DNA from: a virus
Strand: one strand, 5' to 3'
Virus record (IMG/VR): IMGVR_UViG_3300021960_000030
Span: 1 to 64,000 of that record
DNA length: 64,000 nucleotides
Part shown: piece after piece, positions 10,601-18,571 of the stretch
Position numbering within the stretch: the stretch's first letter is position 1
Layout of the letters: every line of letters starts with the position of its first letter
Program-made: the position numbers and the translations under genes
Notes under the pieces: model-generated
The model's database searches: none
The model's input: the letters and a program-made list of their open reading frames with translations, nothing else
Told to the model about the DNA's origin: nothing

Positions 10601-11994
10601 GTATCAGTCTTCACATACTTCATCTGAACAACACGGGCTTTACCGATCATGTTGCCCTGAGAACTACCTGTATAGGTGGAGTAATCAGTTGTGTCGTTGG
10701 GAGCGATCATCCAGTTATCGCGGAGTTCGATAACCTGATATGCATTTTGGATGCCATCTCCAGAGATCTGGGGATTGCCATAAACGTCATAAACTTCGAC
10801 AAAGTTGCCGAGTTCAAACGAAATAATACCGTTCTCTCTGGTTTTGAATGTTCTGGGTTTGGGAACAGACGCATACTGAGGTGTCAGGAACTCAGTCCTA
10901 TAACCTCTAACATATGCTCTACCAGGACCAACCTCAACGGCAAGATATTCATCAGAAGCACTGACACCATCGGGGGAGATTTCACCAGTCCTGTAAACAC
11001 CGTTGTTGAAGAAGTCATCGAGGTGCTCACGAGCGGTAACGTCGAATGTATCGACAACATAGTCACCACTCTCTTCAAACGTACGACGTGCGAGAGAACG
11101 CTCAAGTTCGGAATATGCAGTTTTGTTTACAACCTGTTCAACCTTACTCTTGTTGATTCTCAGCAGTTCAATGAAGTTCTTATCAGTATCATCATTGATT
11201 GCCTTCTTGGTCAGTGTCGTCCTAATACGGAAACGGTGACCGCCAGGTGCCGAGTAGTTAGATGAACCAGCAGCGTTGTCGTTCAGTGAGGGGTCATCCT
11301 CAGGAGTGATGATCGACTCGCTTACATCAAGACCAATACGGTAAGAGGGATTGTTTGTGTATTGATCAAGCAGAAGGTATGCAGACTCCACGTCTACAAA
11401 GTAACCTCTGATGAAGTACACACCAGCATTGATGTATGCAACAGAACCAGTTGCAGTTGCCGCTGCTGGCAGAAGTTGTGCAAACGGAGAAGAAACCTCA
11501 ATCAGGGTTGAACCGAAAGTGATTTCGTTCTCAGCATAAAGCTGTTCATTATTGATAAACTCTTTTACGCCTACATCAGAGATGGTGTCTCCAGAATCGA
11601 CGTACTTGACATAAAGGGTGATATAACCTTTATCCGATTCTGTAGCGGGAATCGAGTACAGCACCTTTGCTTTAACGCCAGAGGTGACACCCGTAACCAG
11701 TTGCCCGTGCAGTTGGGTGCGGTAGTTTTCAACGTCAACACCCAGGAAGTTCTGCTGCAGAATAACTGCTTTAACATTCAGGTCGTAACCAATCTGACCA
11801 GGAATGACCATGGCACCTTCTTTGAAGAAGTGTTGACCCATGGACTCGATTTGGTTCTGCAGAATAGTCTGCATCGAGGTAAGTTCCCTAGCCTGGATCG
11901 GGAATCCTGGTCTAAAGAGAACTCGGTAAAAGTTTTTGTCCTTATCGAAGTCGTCAAAATAAGGACTAATGTTCAGATTAGTATTCTGGGGCAT
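4639..11994 (-). CDS. Large tail/baseplate structural protein with DUF4815 N-terminus
   Basis: 2,451 aa. The first ~250 residues carry the DUF4815 signature of cyanophage tail proteins (FYRVLFRPGFPIQARELT, then QNQIESMGQHFFKEGAMVIPGQ). The rest is beta-rich, with a recurring unit of the form V-G-x-TSGARA-x-V (for example near residues 500, 940 and 1,580), probably a repeated beta-sandwich or fibre module. The start ATG lies one base after the gp8 stop, so the two are coupled. Known: DUF4815 proteins are virion structural proteins. Inferred: a long peripheral baseplate or tail-fibre-network component. It is much longer than most proteins of this type. Confidence 0.85.
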   Translation of the reverse strand: MPQNTNLNISPYFDDFDKDKNFYRVLFRPGFPIQARELTSMQTILQNQIESMGQHFFKEGAMVIPGQIGYDLNVKAVILQQNFLGVDVENYRTQLHGQLVTGVTSGVKAKVLYSIPATESDKGYITLYVKYVDSGDTISDVGVKEFINNEQLYAENEITFGSTLIEVSSPFAQLLPAAATATGSVAYINAGVYFIRGYFVDVESAYLLLDQYTNNPSYRIGLDVSESIITPEDDPSLNDNAAGSSNYSAPGGHRFRIRTTLTKKAINDDTDKNFIELLRINKSKVEQVVNKTAYSELERSLARRTFEESGDYVVDTFDVTAREHLDDFFNNGVYRTGEISPDGVSASDEYLAVEVGPGRAYVRGYRTEFLTPQYASVPKPRTFKTRENGIISFELGNFVEVYDVYGNPQISGDGIQNAYQVIELRDNWMIAPNDTTDYSTYTGSSQGNMIGKARVVQMKYVKTDTTLGTDFHNLYMMDIQMFTLMNFKTNVQLQPGDVIQGRTSGARAYVYEGATSQQSRKYVTLYQVSGTFTNNEVVTRDGRVVGEIDAVFGYQFQDTRSMIGRNQGSAVVFGCNVSLDDQYSIDCYNVDVDQAGTQTLYGYGSTFGTELRPGEVLRVTGTSVKGESTLRVKRVDPTAIDVTAANSASTVSNFIFNYAEQTALLDTALTKGSIPDGEYAQGTVIRLRPYLRMKSYQNGELSIDLPYRSMRSLSDESFFVYRSFINKVVSNGDITITLPESEAFGSLDEGDFTLTVAAQSGSSYTVGQNLDLEIENDAQNLTVSFGAERQSITIQGLSGVTSVHLNALVSKNTVSRKIKTASKMRVMKVIKTNQQNDTLKFGLAYGNLYGTRIEDSEISFGLNDVYKIHAVYESESDEDAQIPYVVLDSATFFDVGSVVVGRTSGARARVISFVNSTLRLYNVSLNNIQFVPGEIIDGFDDDGVALTALIDDADGSVIVGARNITTSFNLDPQQGSHFTDVSKLIREPNITAPTRRLIVIFDYFLHEQTGDYFSAQSYTGIPFKEIPNYKLDGSINFLVDQIDFRPAVGEQAEGSGTVGNPYYVNCTSLDFDSRVFSTQNNAAGGSTIFDIMRVETAFRADYSWYQPRLDHVYLGNNNEIFVAQGKPGDDLLPPDKVENAMLLATMELKPYVYNPERDVIIKPEQIRRFTMKDIGDLEARVAQVEYYTSLSLLEVQADNTKSYDANGLDRFKNGYVVDDFTDHTVGDVLSPDYKCSLDFREGILRPSHYTTNVALEWNEQQSSNVIKHEANVLTLPYVEEMIVEQPYASRQENVNPFNVFTFIGRIDLLPSSDDWIDTKRLPARVENVEGDFSAVARDLNIDQNGFAPIQWGSWQTNWTGETIQSRNSFLSQSGRYGVGRQLGRAGHGQRRQGLFYLHERRTYRVVNNQTRQGIRTRVVPRVDRKSLGDSILSQTAVPWIRSRNVGYKVSRMKPNTRFYTFFDNVNVNNYMLPKIIELVKNSAADPNTNETPFVVGETVIGSRSGCRLKVAQPNDGGQFNPYTGTSSALPESYASQTDILNIDTDALAETKNPDFFGNIAVGEVLVGQTSGARAVVKDRRLISNNVGELAGTLFIPNPNEDANPRFATGTRTFRFTTNADNSKLPGTVDSSAETTYEARGVLNTVQENILAVRNAEIVRDTVSSTRNVVSTRTETRQIGWYDPLAQSFILDEEGGMYLNSVDIFFATKDSNIPISMQIRTMENGYPTGIILPFSDITLNPAQVETSENAAIPTKFIFRAPVYIKQSTEYCFVLLSDSNEYKVWISRMGDVDVSGTRTISEQPYAGVLFKSQNASTWTADQYEDLKFRINRCIFGPTSGVAVFNNCTLGRGNGGVHNLIENPIQTLKPKQIIDLPPTFTETFTVGARLIQDPSNAAGTIVEFDTTGSTPRLTLNDIEGTFATGFLQQGGGIFNVFKSSQSLVTITTSVVQNGAFQVGQVITNGGDAEATVISFDEGSGIIEANFCLGTFTDADTISNTSGVTATIVAAGVTYSGDSRTGYPTASPSYDSDEKEVLVYHKNHGMHERSNNITVEGIISEISPTTLTSTLAADATNIAVQDALSFHVILNNQPVGTTNPGYIKIGDEIIAYSAISATGQTITVAPSGRGADGTAAVEHPAGSVVECYNLDGIPLTELNKTHLQISCPWLDTYMIHTASVATNGIRGGGKGVFASQNVQFETITPTLKVMNLPETTVRALVNTTTATSIGDGSRNIDQASFINTGDFEEIVLNEVNSFATPRLIASQINENNKMEGSKSLTMQVQLSTKNTSLSPVVDLDRCSLITTSNRINYWPGGSAVIPSQANIDSTADTSTDPVGDQNDAVYLTRLARLTNESRSLKLSFQITRTGDSFIYPYYKVFTFGSSTRPEEVDWVPFPSTIVYDDTPTEELLWKDYEYEVNGLNFNAFQIKLVLKSKNQARVPLIADMRAIALAT

Positions 11995-11995
11995 T

Positions 11996-13531
11996 TTAGA
12001 ACTCGATTACGATTTTGATATCTTCGATTTGGTCACCAGCACGAGAGATCGCGCTCCTGTTATCTATGTAGATAACATCTCCAGAGTTCGGTTGGATCTC
12101 GGGAGAAGCATATCCGTTAGTGAATGACATACCCAGGTCATATTCTGTGTTGTTGATAACACGAGTTGATGCACCTGCGACAATCGGGAAGTTGATGTCT
12201 GGGTCACCTGAGGTACCAGATGTTGCACCAACGATTGCGTTACCACCTTCAAACTCAACGAGGTTACCTGTGATTTCAGGGAACACACCGTCAACTCTGT
12301 TTTGGTAATACTTCAAAACTTTGGTTGTAGAGTTCCAAGAGATGACACGTCCACGAGCAGTCACCTGCTGACCACCAACAGTTCTGGACTGTGTGATGAT
12401 TTCATCCGTTTGGAACTGACCTGTAAACGATGCAGGGAAGATAGATGCATACGTTCCAGACAGGGTGAGGTCGGATACCAGTTCAGCGGTACCGAATCTC
12501 TTGGGGTTGATCACCAGACCAATACGACGATAGTCGTTATCGGTCGGGAAGTCACCGCTACCTTCAGCGTAGGTGAACTTCGTGTTGATCATTACTCGGA
12601 AACCACCCAGTTCGACGGGAGGTACAGCACCGTGACCGCCAACAGGGGGGATAATAACGTCGATAGTTGCACCAGCACCAGCACCAGCACCAATACCGTT
12701 CACTTCGTCAATGATGACTTTACCGAATGTGTAACCAGAACCACCAGAGGTCACGGTTGCAGAAACGACCTTACCACCATCAACAACCAGCGATACACGA
12801 CCACCAGTACCGTCTCCCTTGATGGGCACGTTTTCGTATGTGCCGTTGTTGTAACCAGCACCAGATGCCTGAATAACAACGGTGTCGATTTCTCCACCGA
12901 TAGCATCGGACTGCACAGCAACGTCACTCAGCACTGGCATGTATTCGCCAGAGAAGAACTTCAGCACCTGTCCCACAGGGATGGTGTACATATACTTCCA
13001 ACGATAACCGTCGGATGTAGTAATAACAGATGTCGAAGTACCAGTCGGTTCAACAGTCGAGGGCTTACCGTTCGGATCAGAAGGGGATGTTCCGTTGTAG
13101 ATGCACTTATAGACCTGATACGAGGAGTTAACCACGTAGAAGTCGGCGTCATACAGTTTGGTAGCACCAGACGATGCCGTCTTGGTAGAACTGTAGTCAT
13201 GACGATACATGTCATAGACATAACCCAAACCACCTGTGGTTTGTTCGGGAGGTGTCCAGTCCACACGACGGATAACTTGGATAACGTCATTCGCAAGCAC
13301 ACGCTTCAGCGAAATCATGTCATCGAAGACATCCGAAAACTCTTGGAAAGAGTCAATAGGTGTCGGTGGATTATTTTCATTGTCCCACGATTGTGGACGA
13401 CCAATGAAAACGTACAGACGGTCTCTACTTGCCCCAGCATCAATGTCAGATTGGATGGGATTAGGTCCCTCCAACGCCTTGATGAACTTGTTGGCAGTAA
13501 AAATCCTAAACTGGTCAGTAAGTAACGCCAT
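11996..13531 (-). CDS. 8: Baseplate wedge subunit gp8
   Basis: 511 aa. The N-terminus (MALLTDQFRIFTANKFIKAL, then RLYVFIGRPQSWDNE) and the segment DGYRWKYMYTIP are typical of cyanophage gp8. T4 gp8 is 334 aa, so this version is enlarged, partly by glycine-rich GSGY/GAGY-type repeats around residues 215-285. Known role: gp8 dimerises and joins gp6, gp7 and gp10 in the baseplate wedge. A perfect TATAAATA late promoter lies 23 bases before the start. Confidence 0.9.
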   Translation of the reverse strand: MALLTDQFRIFTANKFIKALEGPNPIQSDIDAGASRDRLYVFIGRPQSWDNENNPPTPIDSFQEFSDVFDDMISLKRVLANDVIQVIRRVDWTPPEQTTGGLGYVYDMYRHDYSSTKTASSGATKLYDADFYVVNSSYQVYKCIYNGTSPSDPNGKPSTVEPTGTSTSVITTSDGYRWKYMYTIPVGQVLKFFSGEYMPVLSDVAVQSDAIGGEIDTVVIQASGAGYNNGTYENVPIKGDGTGGRVSLVVDGGKVVSATVTSGGSGYTFGKVIIDEVNGIGAGAGAGATIDVIIPPVGGHGAVPPVELGGFRVMINTKFTYAEGSGDFPTDNDYRRIGLVINPKRFGTAELVSDLTLSGTYASIFPASFTGQFQTDEIITQSRTVGGQQVTARGRVISWNSTTKVLKYYQNRVDGVFPEITGNLVEFEGGNAIVGATSGTSGDPDINFPIVAGASTRVINNTEYDLGMSFTNGYASPEIQPNSGDVIYIDNRSAISRAGDQIEDIKIVIEF

Positions 13532-13553
13532 TATGCTGTTTTACCCTTCCCTT

Positions 13554-13561
13554 TATTTATA
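13554..13561 (-). promoter_or_regulatory. T4-type late promoter TATAAATA for gp8
   Basis: Minus strand CTATAAATAAAG contains the exact T4 late consensus, 23 bases upstream of the gp8 ATG in the short gap after the preceding gene. Known: in T4 such sites are read by RNA polymerase with gp55/gp33/gp45. Confidence 0.8.
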
Positions 13562-13563
13562 GG

Positions 13564-15423
13564 TTATTCTGGTTCGTTTCTCAGGAGGTAATCGTAATAA
13601 ACCTCCCAGAGATTACCTGTCGCACTAGAGCTACCACCAGAAATAGCATCGGTTGGATCAAACTTATAGTTTGCACCGTTGTTGACAGGGTTGGACAGGA
13701 TAAGTTGGACGTAACCGTTACCATATCCTTGTGGTGAATCATCCCAAGAGACGATAGTCGCACTAACGCCAGAGACGGATCCCGAAACAGATTCACCAAC
13801 AGAGAACTGAGTAATACCGTTCCAGTCTTTCAATACCATTCTGATATCAGCAGAGTGTGATTCACCATCACCCAGCTGACCAGCATCCTGCACAGTTGCA
13901 ACTAGAGGATTCTGACTACCGTCAAATACTCTGTCACCGATTGCTAGCAGGGTTGTGTTTTGACCACCGACGGTTTCCTCAATACCATACTTGGATGAGG
14001 CAATACCACCGTCCAGGCTGACTTCATATTCAAAGTCTGTTCCTGTGTTGATGATGTCAATGATGCCGTCACCAGCACCCTCCAGTTCATTATCGTCTTC
14101 AAACCTACTGTCTGGTCTGATTGAAAGTGGTGATGTAAACAGAACGATCTCATCACCAGGAGAATCCAGGATTACGTGAGGTTCCACACCAGTTCCAGAA
14201 GAACCAGCAACACCAGCGATGAATGTGATAATCTTTGTTTCTGCTTGAGACTTGCCAGCATCAATAAATGCTAGTTCGTCAACTTCAAACACCAGATACA
14301 GTTCTCTTGTTTCTGGTCTCCAGTCGTAAACAATAGCGATCTTGTTATCTGCCGATTCTTGAACACGGCGAACCCTATCGTTAATAGCGAACTGATAACC
14401 AGTAATACCTGTATTAGGATTATTTTGCAGAGAATCCAGAACAACCTTCTGGTCATACTTGAAGTTAATACCTCTAGTAATCCCTTTGAACTGGGTTGCA
14501 GTTTTGGATGTGTATCTAAAGATCTCCTTACCAATCTGTGCCTTACCCGAACCAGGGAATGCTGCAGTGGTTTCAACGTTGATTGTGGTGTCAGAAACAC
14601 CAACATCGGAAGTAAGACCAGTAATGTTGTAGAGAACCGAGTTCAGTGACTGACGATTTCTGGCAGTTCTGACTAGGTTTGTATTTCTTGTGAAGATAAC
14701 CTGAGGGGATGATGTGTATCCACCACCAGGGTTTGTGATATTGATGTTTGTAATCTTGCCAAGATTTACAACTGCTTCTGCAGTTGCACCAGATCCACCA
14801 CCACCAATCAACTGGATGATGGGTGGAGTCTCGAAGAACTCACCAGGGTTACTGATGTTAATGTTCTCAATCTGACCAAACTCATTAACTTCACAAATAC
14901 CAGTTGCACCCTCACCACCGCCACCAGCGATGACGAGAGCAACGTCAGATCTAGTGTAGTTACGACCGACATTTTCTAGAGATAGACCAGTCACAAAACC
15001 AGTAACAGGCACCAACTCTGCACCAGCACCACCACCGCCGACAATCGATGCGCTAGTGCCACCGAAATAGTTGTCACCATTTCTTCTGAGTTGGATGTAG
15101 TCAACTCCACCATTTTCATCTAGGAAGACTTGACCACCAGCACCAAAAGCACCAAAGTCGGTGCTATTGATGACCAGTCGAAGTGGACTGTATCCTTCAC
15201 CAGGATCCAAAACCTCAACTGCCTGAATCTCACCTGCAGTGTTGATTACGGGTCTCAGAACTGCATCCCTAAGTGGTGTGCCGCAGTTACCAATAGTAAG
15301 TTGCGGAGGATCATTGGCGTCATAACCAGATCCACCATCAACAACATACACCTCACGGACACCGTAGGTGCTGTTGAATACGGGATCGATTATCGCACCG
15401 CTACCTGGGACTGTTCTTGCCAT
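13564..15423 (-). CDS. Virion structural protein with GSGY beta-repeats
   Basis: 619 aa. The N-terminal 250 residues contain about six repeats of roughly 40 aa ending in (G/P)-G-x-G-Y or similar (GGSGYDAN, PGEGYSPL, PGGGYTSSP) and separated by glycine-rich turns such as GGGGAGA and GGGGSGAT. The middle has IGKEIFRYTSK and the C-terminus VGESVSGSVSG. The same repeat occurs in the 7,523-aa protein and in gp8, which suggests shared ancestry and exchange of modules. It lies between gp10-like and gp8, so a baseplate or tail-fibre component is likely; I cannot assign it to a T4 protein. Confidence 0.8.
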   Translation of the reverse strand: MARTVPGSGAIIDPVFNSTYGVREVYVVDGGSGYDANDPPQLTIGNCGTPLRDAVLRPVINTAGEIQAVEVLDPGEGYSPLRLVINSTDFGAFGAGGQVFLDENGGVDYIQLRRNGDNYFGGTSASIVGGGGAGAELVPVTGFVTGLSLENVGRNYTRSDVALVIAGGGGEGATGICEVNEFGQIENINISNPGEFFETPPIIQLIGGGGSGATAEAVVNLGKITNINITNPGGGYTSSPQVIFTRNTNLVRTARNRQSLNSVLYNITGLTSDVGVSDTTINVETTAAFPGSGKAQIGKEIFRYTSKTATQFKGITRGINFKYDQKVVLDSLQNNPNTGITGYQFAINDRVRRVQESADNKIAIVYDWRPETRELYLVFEVDELAFIDAGKSQAETKIITFIAGVAGSSGTGVEPHVILDSPGDEIVLFTSPLSIRPDSRFEDDNELEGAGDGIIDIINTGTDFEYEVSLDGGIASSKYGIEETVGGQNTTLLAIGDRVFDGSQNPLVATVQDAGQLGDGESHSADIRMVLKDWNGITQFSVGESVSGSVSGVSATIVSWDDSPQGYGNGYVQLILSNPVNNGANYKFDPTDAISGGSSSATGNLWEVYYDYLLRNEPE

Positions 15424-15426
15424 TTA

Positions 15427-16932
15427 TCAGACCACTACAATGTTTCCGACCATCCCAGCATGGATGGTGCACTGATACACATAAGTCGTACCTGCACTCA
15501 CAGACATGGGGACTGTGTACACAAGAACGCCAGTTGTAGATCCAGAAACGCCATCTGTTACAGCAGCACCACCAGATCCAACGCGGATTTCAAAGGGGTG
15601 ACTGGTACCAGTTGTATTATTGAATCTATATGTGAAACCTCTATAAACATAGATTGTTGGATCGTCTGTAGTGTTGCTCAGACCAGGACCATCGAATCTA
15701 TATGCTTGGGTGCCGTTTGCGGTGATATCCCAAGAGAGTACGGGTGATGCATATGCACCGAAAGTGTTGGTTCCTATACCAACAATCGACTGACCTTCAG
15801 TAACAGTGGGAAGAGCAGGTGCAGTATTGTTAATGGTAACTACTGTGCTTGCACCATCACCAGTAACAACTGTAGAGATGTTTGTTCCACCAGTGAAAGT
15901 TAACTCAGCAGTTGCAGCAGATGCAGTCTGAGTTCCAGTATCACCACTGACAGTCTCATAAAGATTTTGTGTGATGTTAGGTGCACTGTTTGTGACAGTG
16001 AGGTTATCTCCAGAGATCGCTGTCGAAATACCTGTGCCGCCAATAATGTTGATTTGGGATGTGGTTGTAGTAGCAGTCTTGCTACCACTATCCGAACCGA
16101 TCACGCTGAACAGGTTTTGATCTGGATCACCCAGAGCACCAGTCATATCAATGGTGAGTGTGTCACCAGAGATGGTTGTGGAGATGTTTGTGCCACCTGC
16201 AATGGTCAAAACATCCTGTGCAGCACTAGCAGTTGTGGTGCCAGTGTCGGCATTAAATGTTTCCCACAGGTTTTGTGTACCAGATGATCCACCCTCACCA
16301 GTTGCATCATTGGCAGGTTCAAACTTAGAAGTTGTAGAGTTCCACTTCAGGATTTGACCGTTGGAGGGACCACCGCCGACAGTCATGTCAACGTCAGCCA
16401 GATCACCAATGCTGCTATTTACGTCAACCAGTTCAATCCAAGAAGAGGAGTGAGCAAAGTATCCTTTACCAGTGTCATGAACATGAGCAAACATGCCATG
16501 GTGATTGGTAGCATTGGGGAGGTCTGCCAACTCATTGTAGGGTGCATACCATTTCAGGTATCCATCTGCACCATCAATATAGGTATATGGCGTACCACTG
16601 TTACCACCCCAGAAGTTGATATCACCCACACCGCTTGGTTTGATGGTGACATTGCCGTTACTATTTGAGGTGATGTTGAATCCACTGACATCAAGATCTG
16701 CTGTCAGGGTATCTAGGTGATCCCCATAAAACTCTGCTTGTGGTTCGGTTCTGAAACGAAGAACTTGACCTTCTGTGATACCAGCACCGATATTGATCAG
16801 AATATCGGTACCATTACCAAGGCGATCGTACAGTTCATCGATGACATTATTAAGTTTGACGGCACCATCTCTTAGGGTGTCGCCAGTACCGTCATTAGCG
16901 GCAGAACCAATACCAATATTCTGCTTAGACAT
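15427..16932 (-). CDS. gp10-like baseplate/tail-pin protein with C-terminal cupredoxin domain
   Basis: 501 aa. The N-terminus (MSKQNIGIGSAANDGTGDTL, then RDGAVKLNNVIDELYDRLG) is very close to the start of T4 gp10, the wedge protein that carries the tail pin. The middle (about 220-390) has four repeats of the form QNL-x(6)-D-x-GT-x-TA-x(8)-I-x-GGT. The last ~100 residues look like a cupredoxin: HPF with His445, then Y-x-C488-x2-H491-x2-M494. That is the full type-1 copper ligand set, with the Cys-x2-His-x2-Met spacing of amicyanin. Copper binding is inferred. A CCTAAATA late-like box lies 23 bases upstream. Confidence 0.8.
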   Translation of the reverse strand: MSKQNIGIGSAANDGTGDTLRDGAVKLNNVIDELYDRLGNGTDILINIGAGITEGQVLRFRTEPQAEFYGDHLDTLTADLDVSGFNITSNSNGNVTIKPSGVGDINFWGGNSGTPYTYIDGADGYLKWYAPYNELADLPNATNHHGMFAHVHDTGKGYFAHSSSWIELVDVNSSIGDLADVDMTVGGGPSNGQILKWNSTTSKFEPANDATGEGGSSGTQNLWETFNADTGTTTASAAQDVLTIAGGTNISTTISGDTLTIDMTGALGDPDQNLFSVIGSDSGSKTATTTTSQINIIGGTGISTAISGDNLTVTNSAPNITQNLYETVSGDTGTQTASAATAELTFTGGTNISTVVTGDGASTVVTINNTAPALPTVTEGQSIVGIGTNTFGAYASPVLSWDITANGTQAYRFDGPGLSNTTDDPTIYVYRGFTYRFNNTTGTSHPFEIRVGSGGAAVTDGVSGSTTGVLVYTVPMSVSAGTTYVYQCTIHAGMVGNIVVV

Positions 16933-16954
16933 AGTTCTCGGACTTTTATAGTGC

Positions 16955-16962
16955 TATTTAGG
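16955..16962 (-). promoter_or_regulatory. Late promoter-like CCTAAATA before the gp10-like gene
   Basis: Minus strand CCTAAATA (6 of 8 bases of TATAAATA) sits 23 bases before the start, the same distance as the perfect late box before gp8. The 25-base gap also holds CTATAAAAG. Confidence 0.45.
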
Positions 16963-18553
16963 TTTGATCGAAACGGGTAGATGTACTGTCGAACGTTGTC
17001 GCAGTAGCATCGAACTGGGTATCTCCAGTTGCACCACCCACACCTGTTACGGTAAGAGTTGCAACGTCGGAAGTCAGTGGTGAGTTTTGTGCTGGTGTAG
17101 GAGCACCAATCGGTCCACGAATCTCAACTTTGAACTTGTACCCCGTCATGTATGCAAGAGCAGTGAAGGAGTAGGAAGAGGAAGTTGCGCCGTTGAGAGT
17201 GGAATAAGAGAAACCACCATCAGTAGATCTAAACCACTGATATGTCTTCGGTCCATTCTCAGGAAGAATGGTTACAGCAACACTGAATGTTGCAAGTTGT
17301 CCACTATTAACTGTGACGTTTTGTGGTTGTGTGTTGATCTGTAGAGTAGGTGCAACGCCACCAGGACCCTCGCCACCAGCACCAGGATCGGGAGGAGCAG
17401 CAGCACCATTGTTTGGTGGTTGATCAATAGACTGCCTAGATGTCAGACCAATCATGTATGGGAACTGGGCATCTCCTGTTTCATCGATTGTCAGGAAGTA
17501 TGCGTAGGTGCCGTTGGGATACTCAGGAGTGAGGCAGAAACGCCCGTTGTGGGAGTCTAGTGAACCCTGTCCCTCGGTGTACTCCCAGTCCTGCATAAAT
17601 GACCCTGCAGGGGGGTTCTGGAGGGTGCTGCCATAGGAAGGTCTACCTTCTGGTTCAATAGGTTTGAGATCGTATGATGTGGTCATGTATGTGATCTCAG
17701 ACTCATTGTTCCATGGGTCTGTATACGCAAACGGACCATAGACAGGGAATCCATCAAAAGCGATGCCAAGCATCTTGGAGTGACCATCGGGATGTCTCAG
17801 ATTGTCGCCGTTATACTGAGTCAGACCGTAGTAGTCATTGTATGTTGACATGATGGAACCATTTTTCCAACAGTCAATGAAGTGTGTATCGTGATAGTGA
17901 TACTGACCTGTGTTCTCTGGGTGACCACCGCATTGGTCATCGCCAAAATCTACTGGAGACAACTCATAGTGTGCGTTCCAGTTGAATCCTGCTGGTGGGT
18001 TACCACCAGCACCAGCACTAGGGTTAAACAGTGCAACACCATTTGCTGCTACACCAATAATGCCCAGTGGCGTCGGTGTTCTACCATTTCTCTGATCATA
18101 ATATGTGTATGTTCCTGTATCGCCATAAGAGGAATCTGCAACAATCAAGTCGAGAGTTGTATCTGTACTTCTCCAACAGTTGCCAGGTGTAGAAGTAAAG
18201 GTTGTGCCCTGATATACAAACTTCTGCCTTCTACCATCGCTGAATACAAACATTAAGTTGTCTCCAGGACGAATCGTGCCAGAAGTCGGATCTGCACTTA
18301 GCAGAGCATTGTCGTCTGGTGATAGTGGGATAGTAATAACGTATCCTTCCTTCGACCAAGTATTATCGTCAAACGTTCTAGCAACACCAAACGTACCACC
18401 TCTAAAAAAGAAGTCATGCTCAAACGCCTGTTCAGTAACAGTGTTTGGGTTGTTTGTATTAGGGAACGTTCCGTAAGCTACGGGGTCTGGTAAACCATCC
18501 CCCGTAACCGTCAGAATATTATTAGCAGGATTGTACGCAGCGGTTGCGGTCAT
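16958..18553 (-). CDS. YHYH-domain virion protein with C-terminal Ig-like domain
   Basis: 531 aa. YHYH at residues 218-221 lies in a YHYH domain (about 110-380) with HPDGHSKMLGIAFDGFPVYGP and the late motif NGRFCLTPEYPNGTYAYF. After a proline/glycine linker, residues about 400-500 form an Ig-like domain (TQPQNVTVNSGQLATFSV, then TYQWFRS). Both parts have clear relatives inside the neighbouring 7,523-aa protein, so this looks like a duplicated module pair. YHYH domains are of unknown function and common in marine bacteria and cyanophage virions. Probably a tail-associated adhesin or enzyme. Confidence 0.8.
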   Translation of the reverse strand: MTATAAYNPANNILTVTGDGLPDPVAYGTFPNTNNPNTVTEQAFEHDFFFRGGTFGVARTFDDNTWSKEGYVITIPLSPDDNALLSADPTSGTIRPGDNLMFVFSDGRRQKFVYQGTTFTSTPGNCWRSTDTTLDLIVADSSYGDTGTYTYYDQRNGRTPTPLGIIGVAANGVALFNPSAGAGGNPPAGFNWNAHYELSPVDFGDDQCGGHPENTGQYHYHDTHFIDCWKNGSIMSTYNDYYGLTQYNGDNLRHPDGHSKMLGIAFDGFPVYGPFAYTDPWNNESEITYMTTSYDLKPIEPEGRPSYGSTLQNPPAGSFMQDWEYTEGQGSLDSHNGRFCLTPEYPNGTYAYFLTIDETGDAQFPYMIGLTSRQSIDQPPNNGAAAPPDPGAGGEGPGGVAPTLQINTQPQNVTVNSGQLATFSVAVTILPENGPKTYQWFRSTDGGFSYSTLNGATSSSYSFTALAYMTGYKFKVEIRGPIGAPTPAQNSPLTSDVATLTVTGVGGATGDTQFDATATTFDSTSTRFDQT

Positions 18554-18563
18554 CGTTTTTGAC

Positions 18564-18571
18564 TATTTATT
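18564..18571 (-). promoter_or_regulatory. Late promoter-like AATAAATA overlapping the stop of the giant gene
   Basis: Minus strand AATAAATA matches 7 of 8 bases of the late consensus and includes the TAA stop of the giant gene. It is only 11 bases before the YHYH gene start, so a transcript from it would be nearly leaderless. It may be coincidental. Confidence 0.35.
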
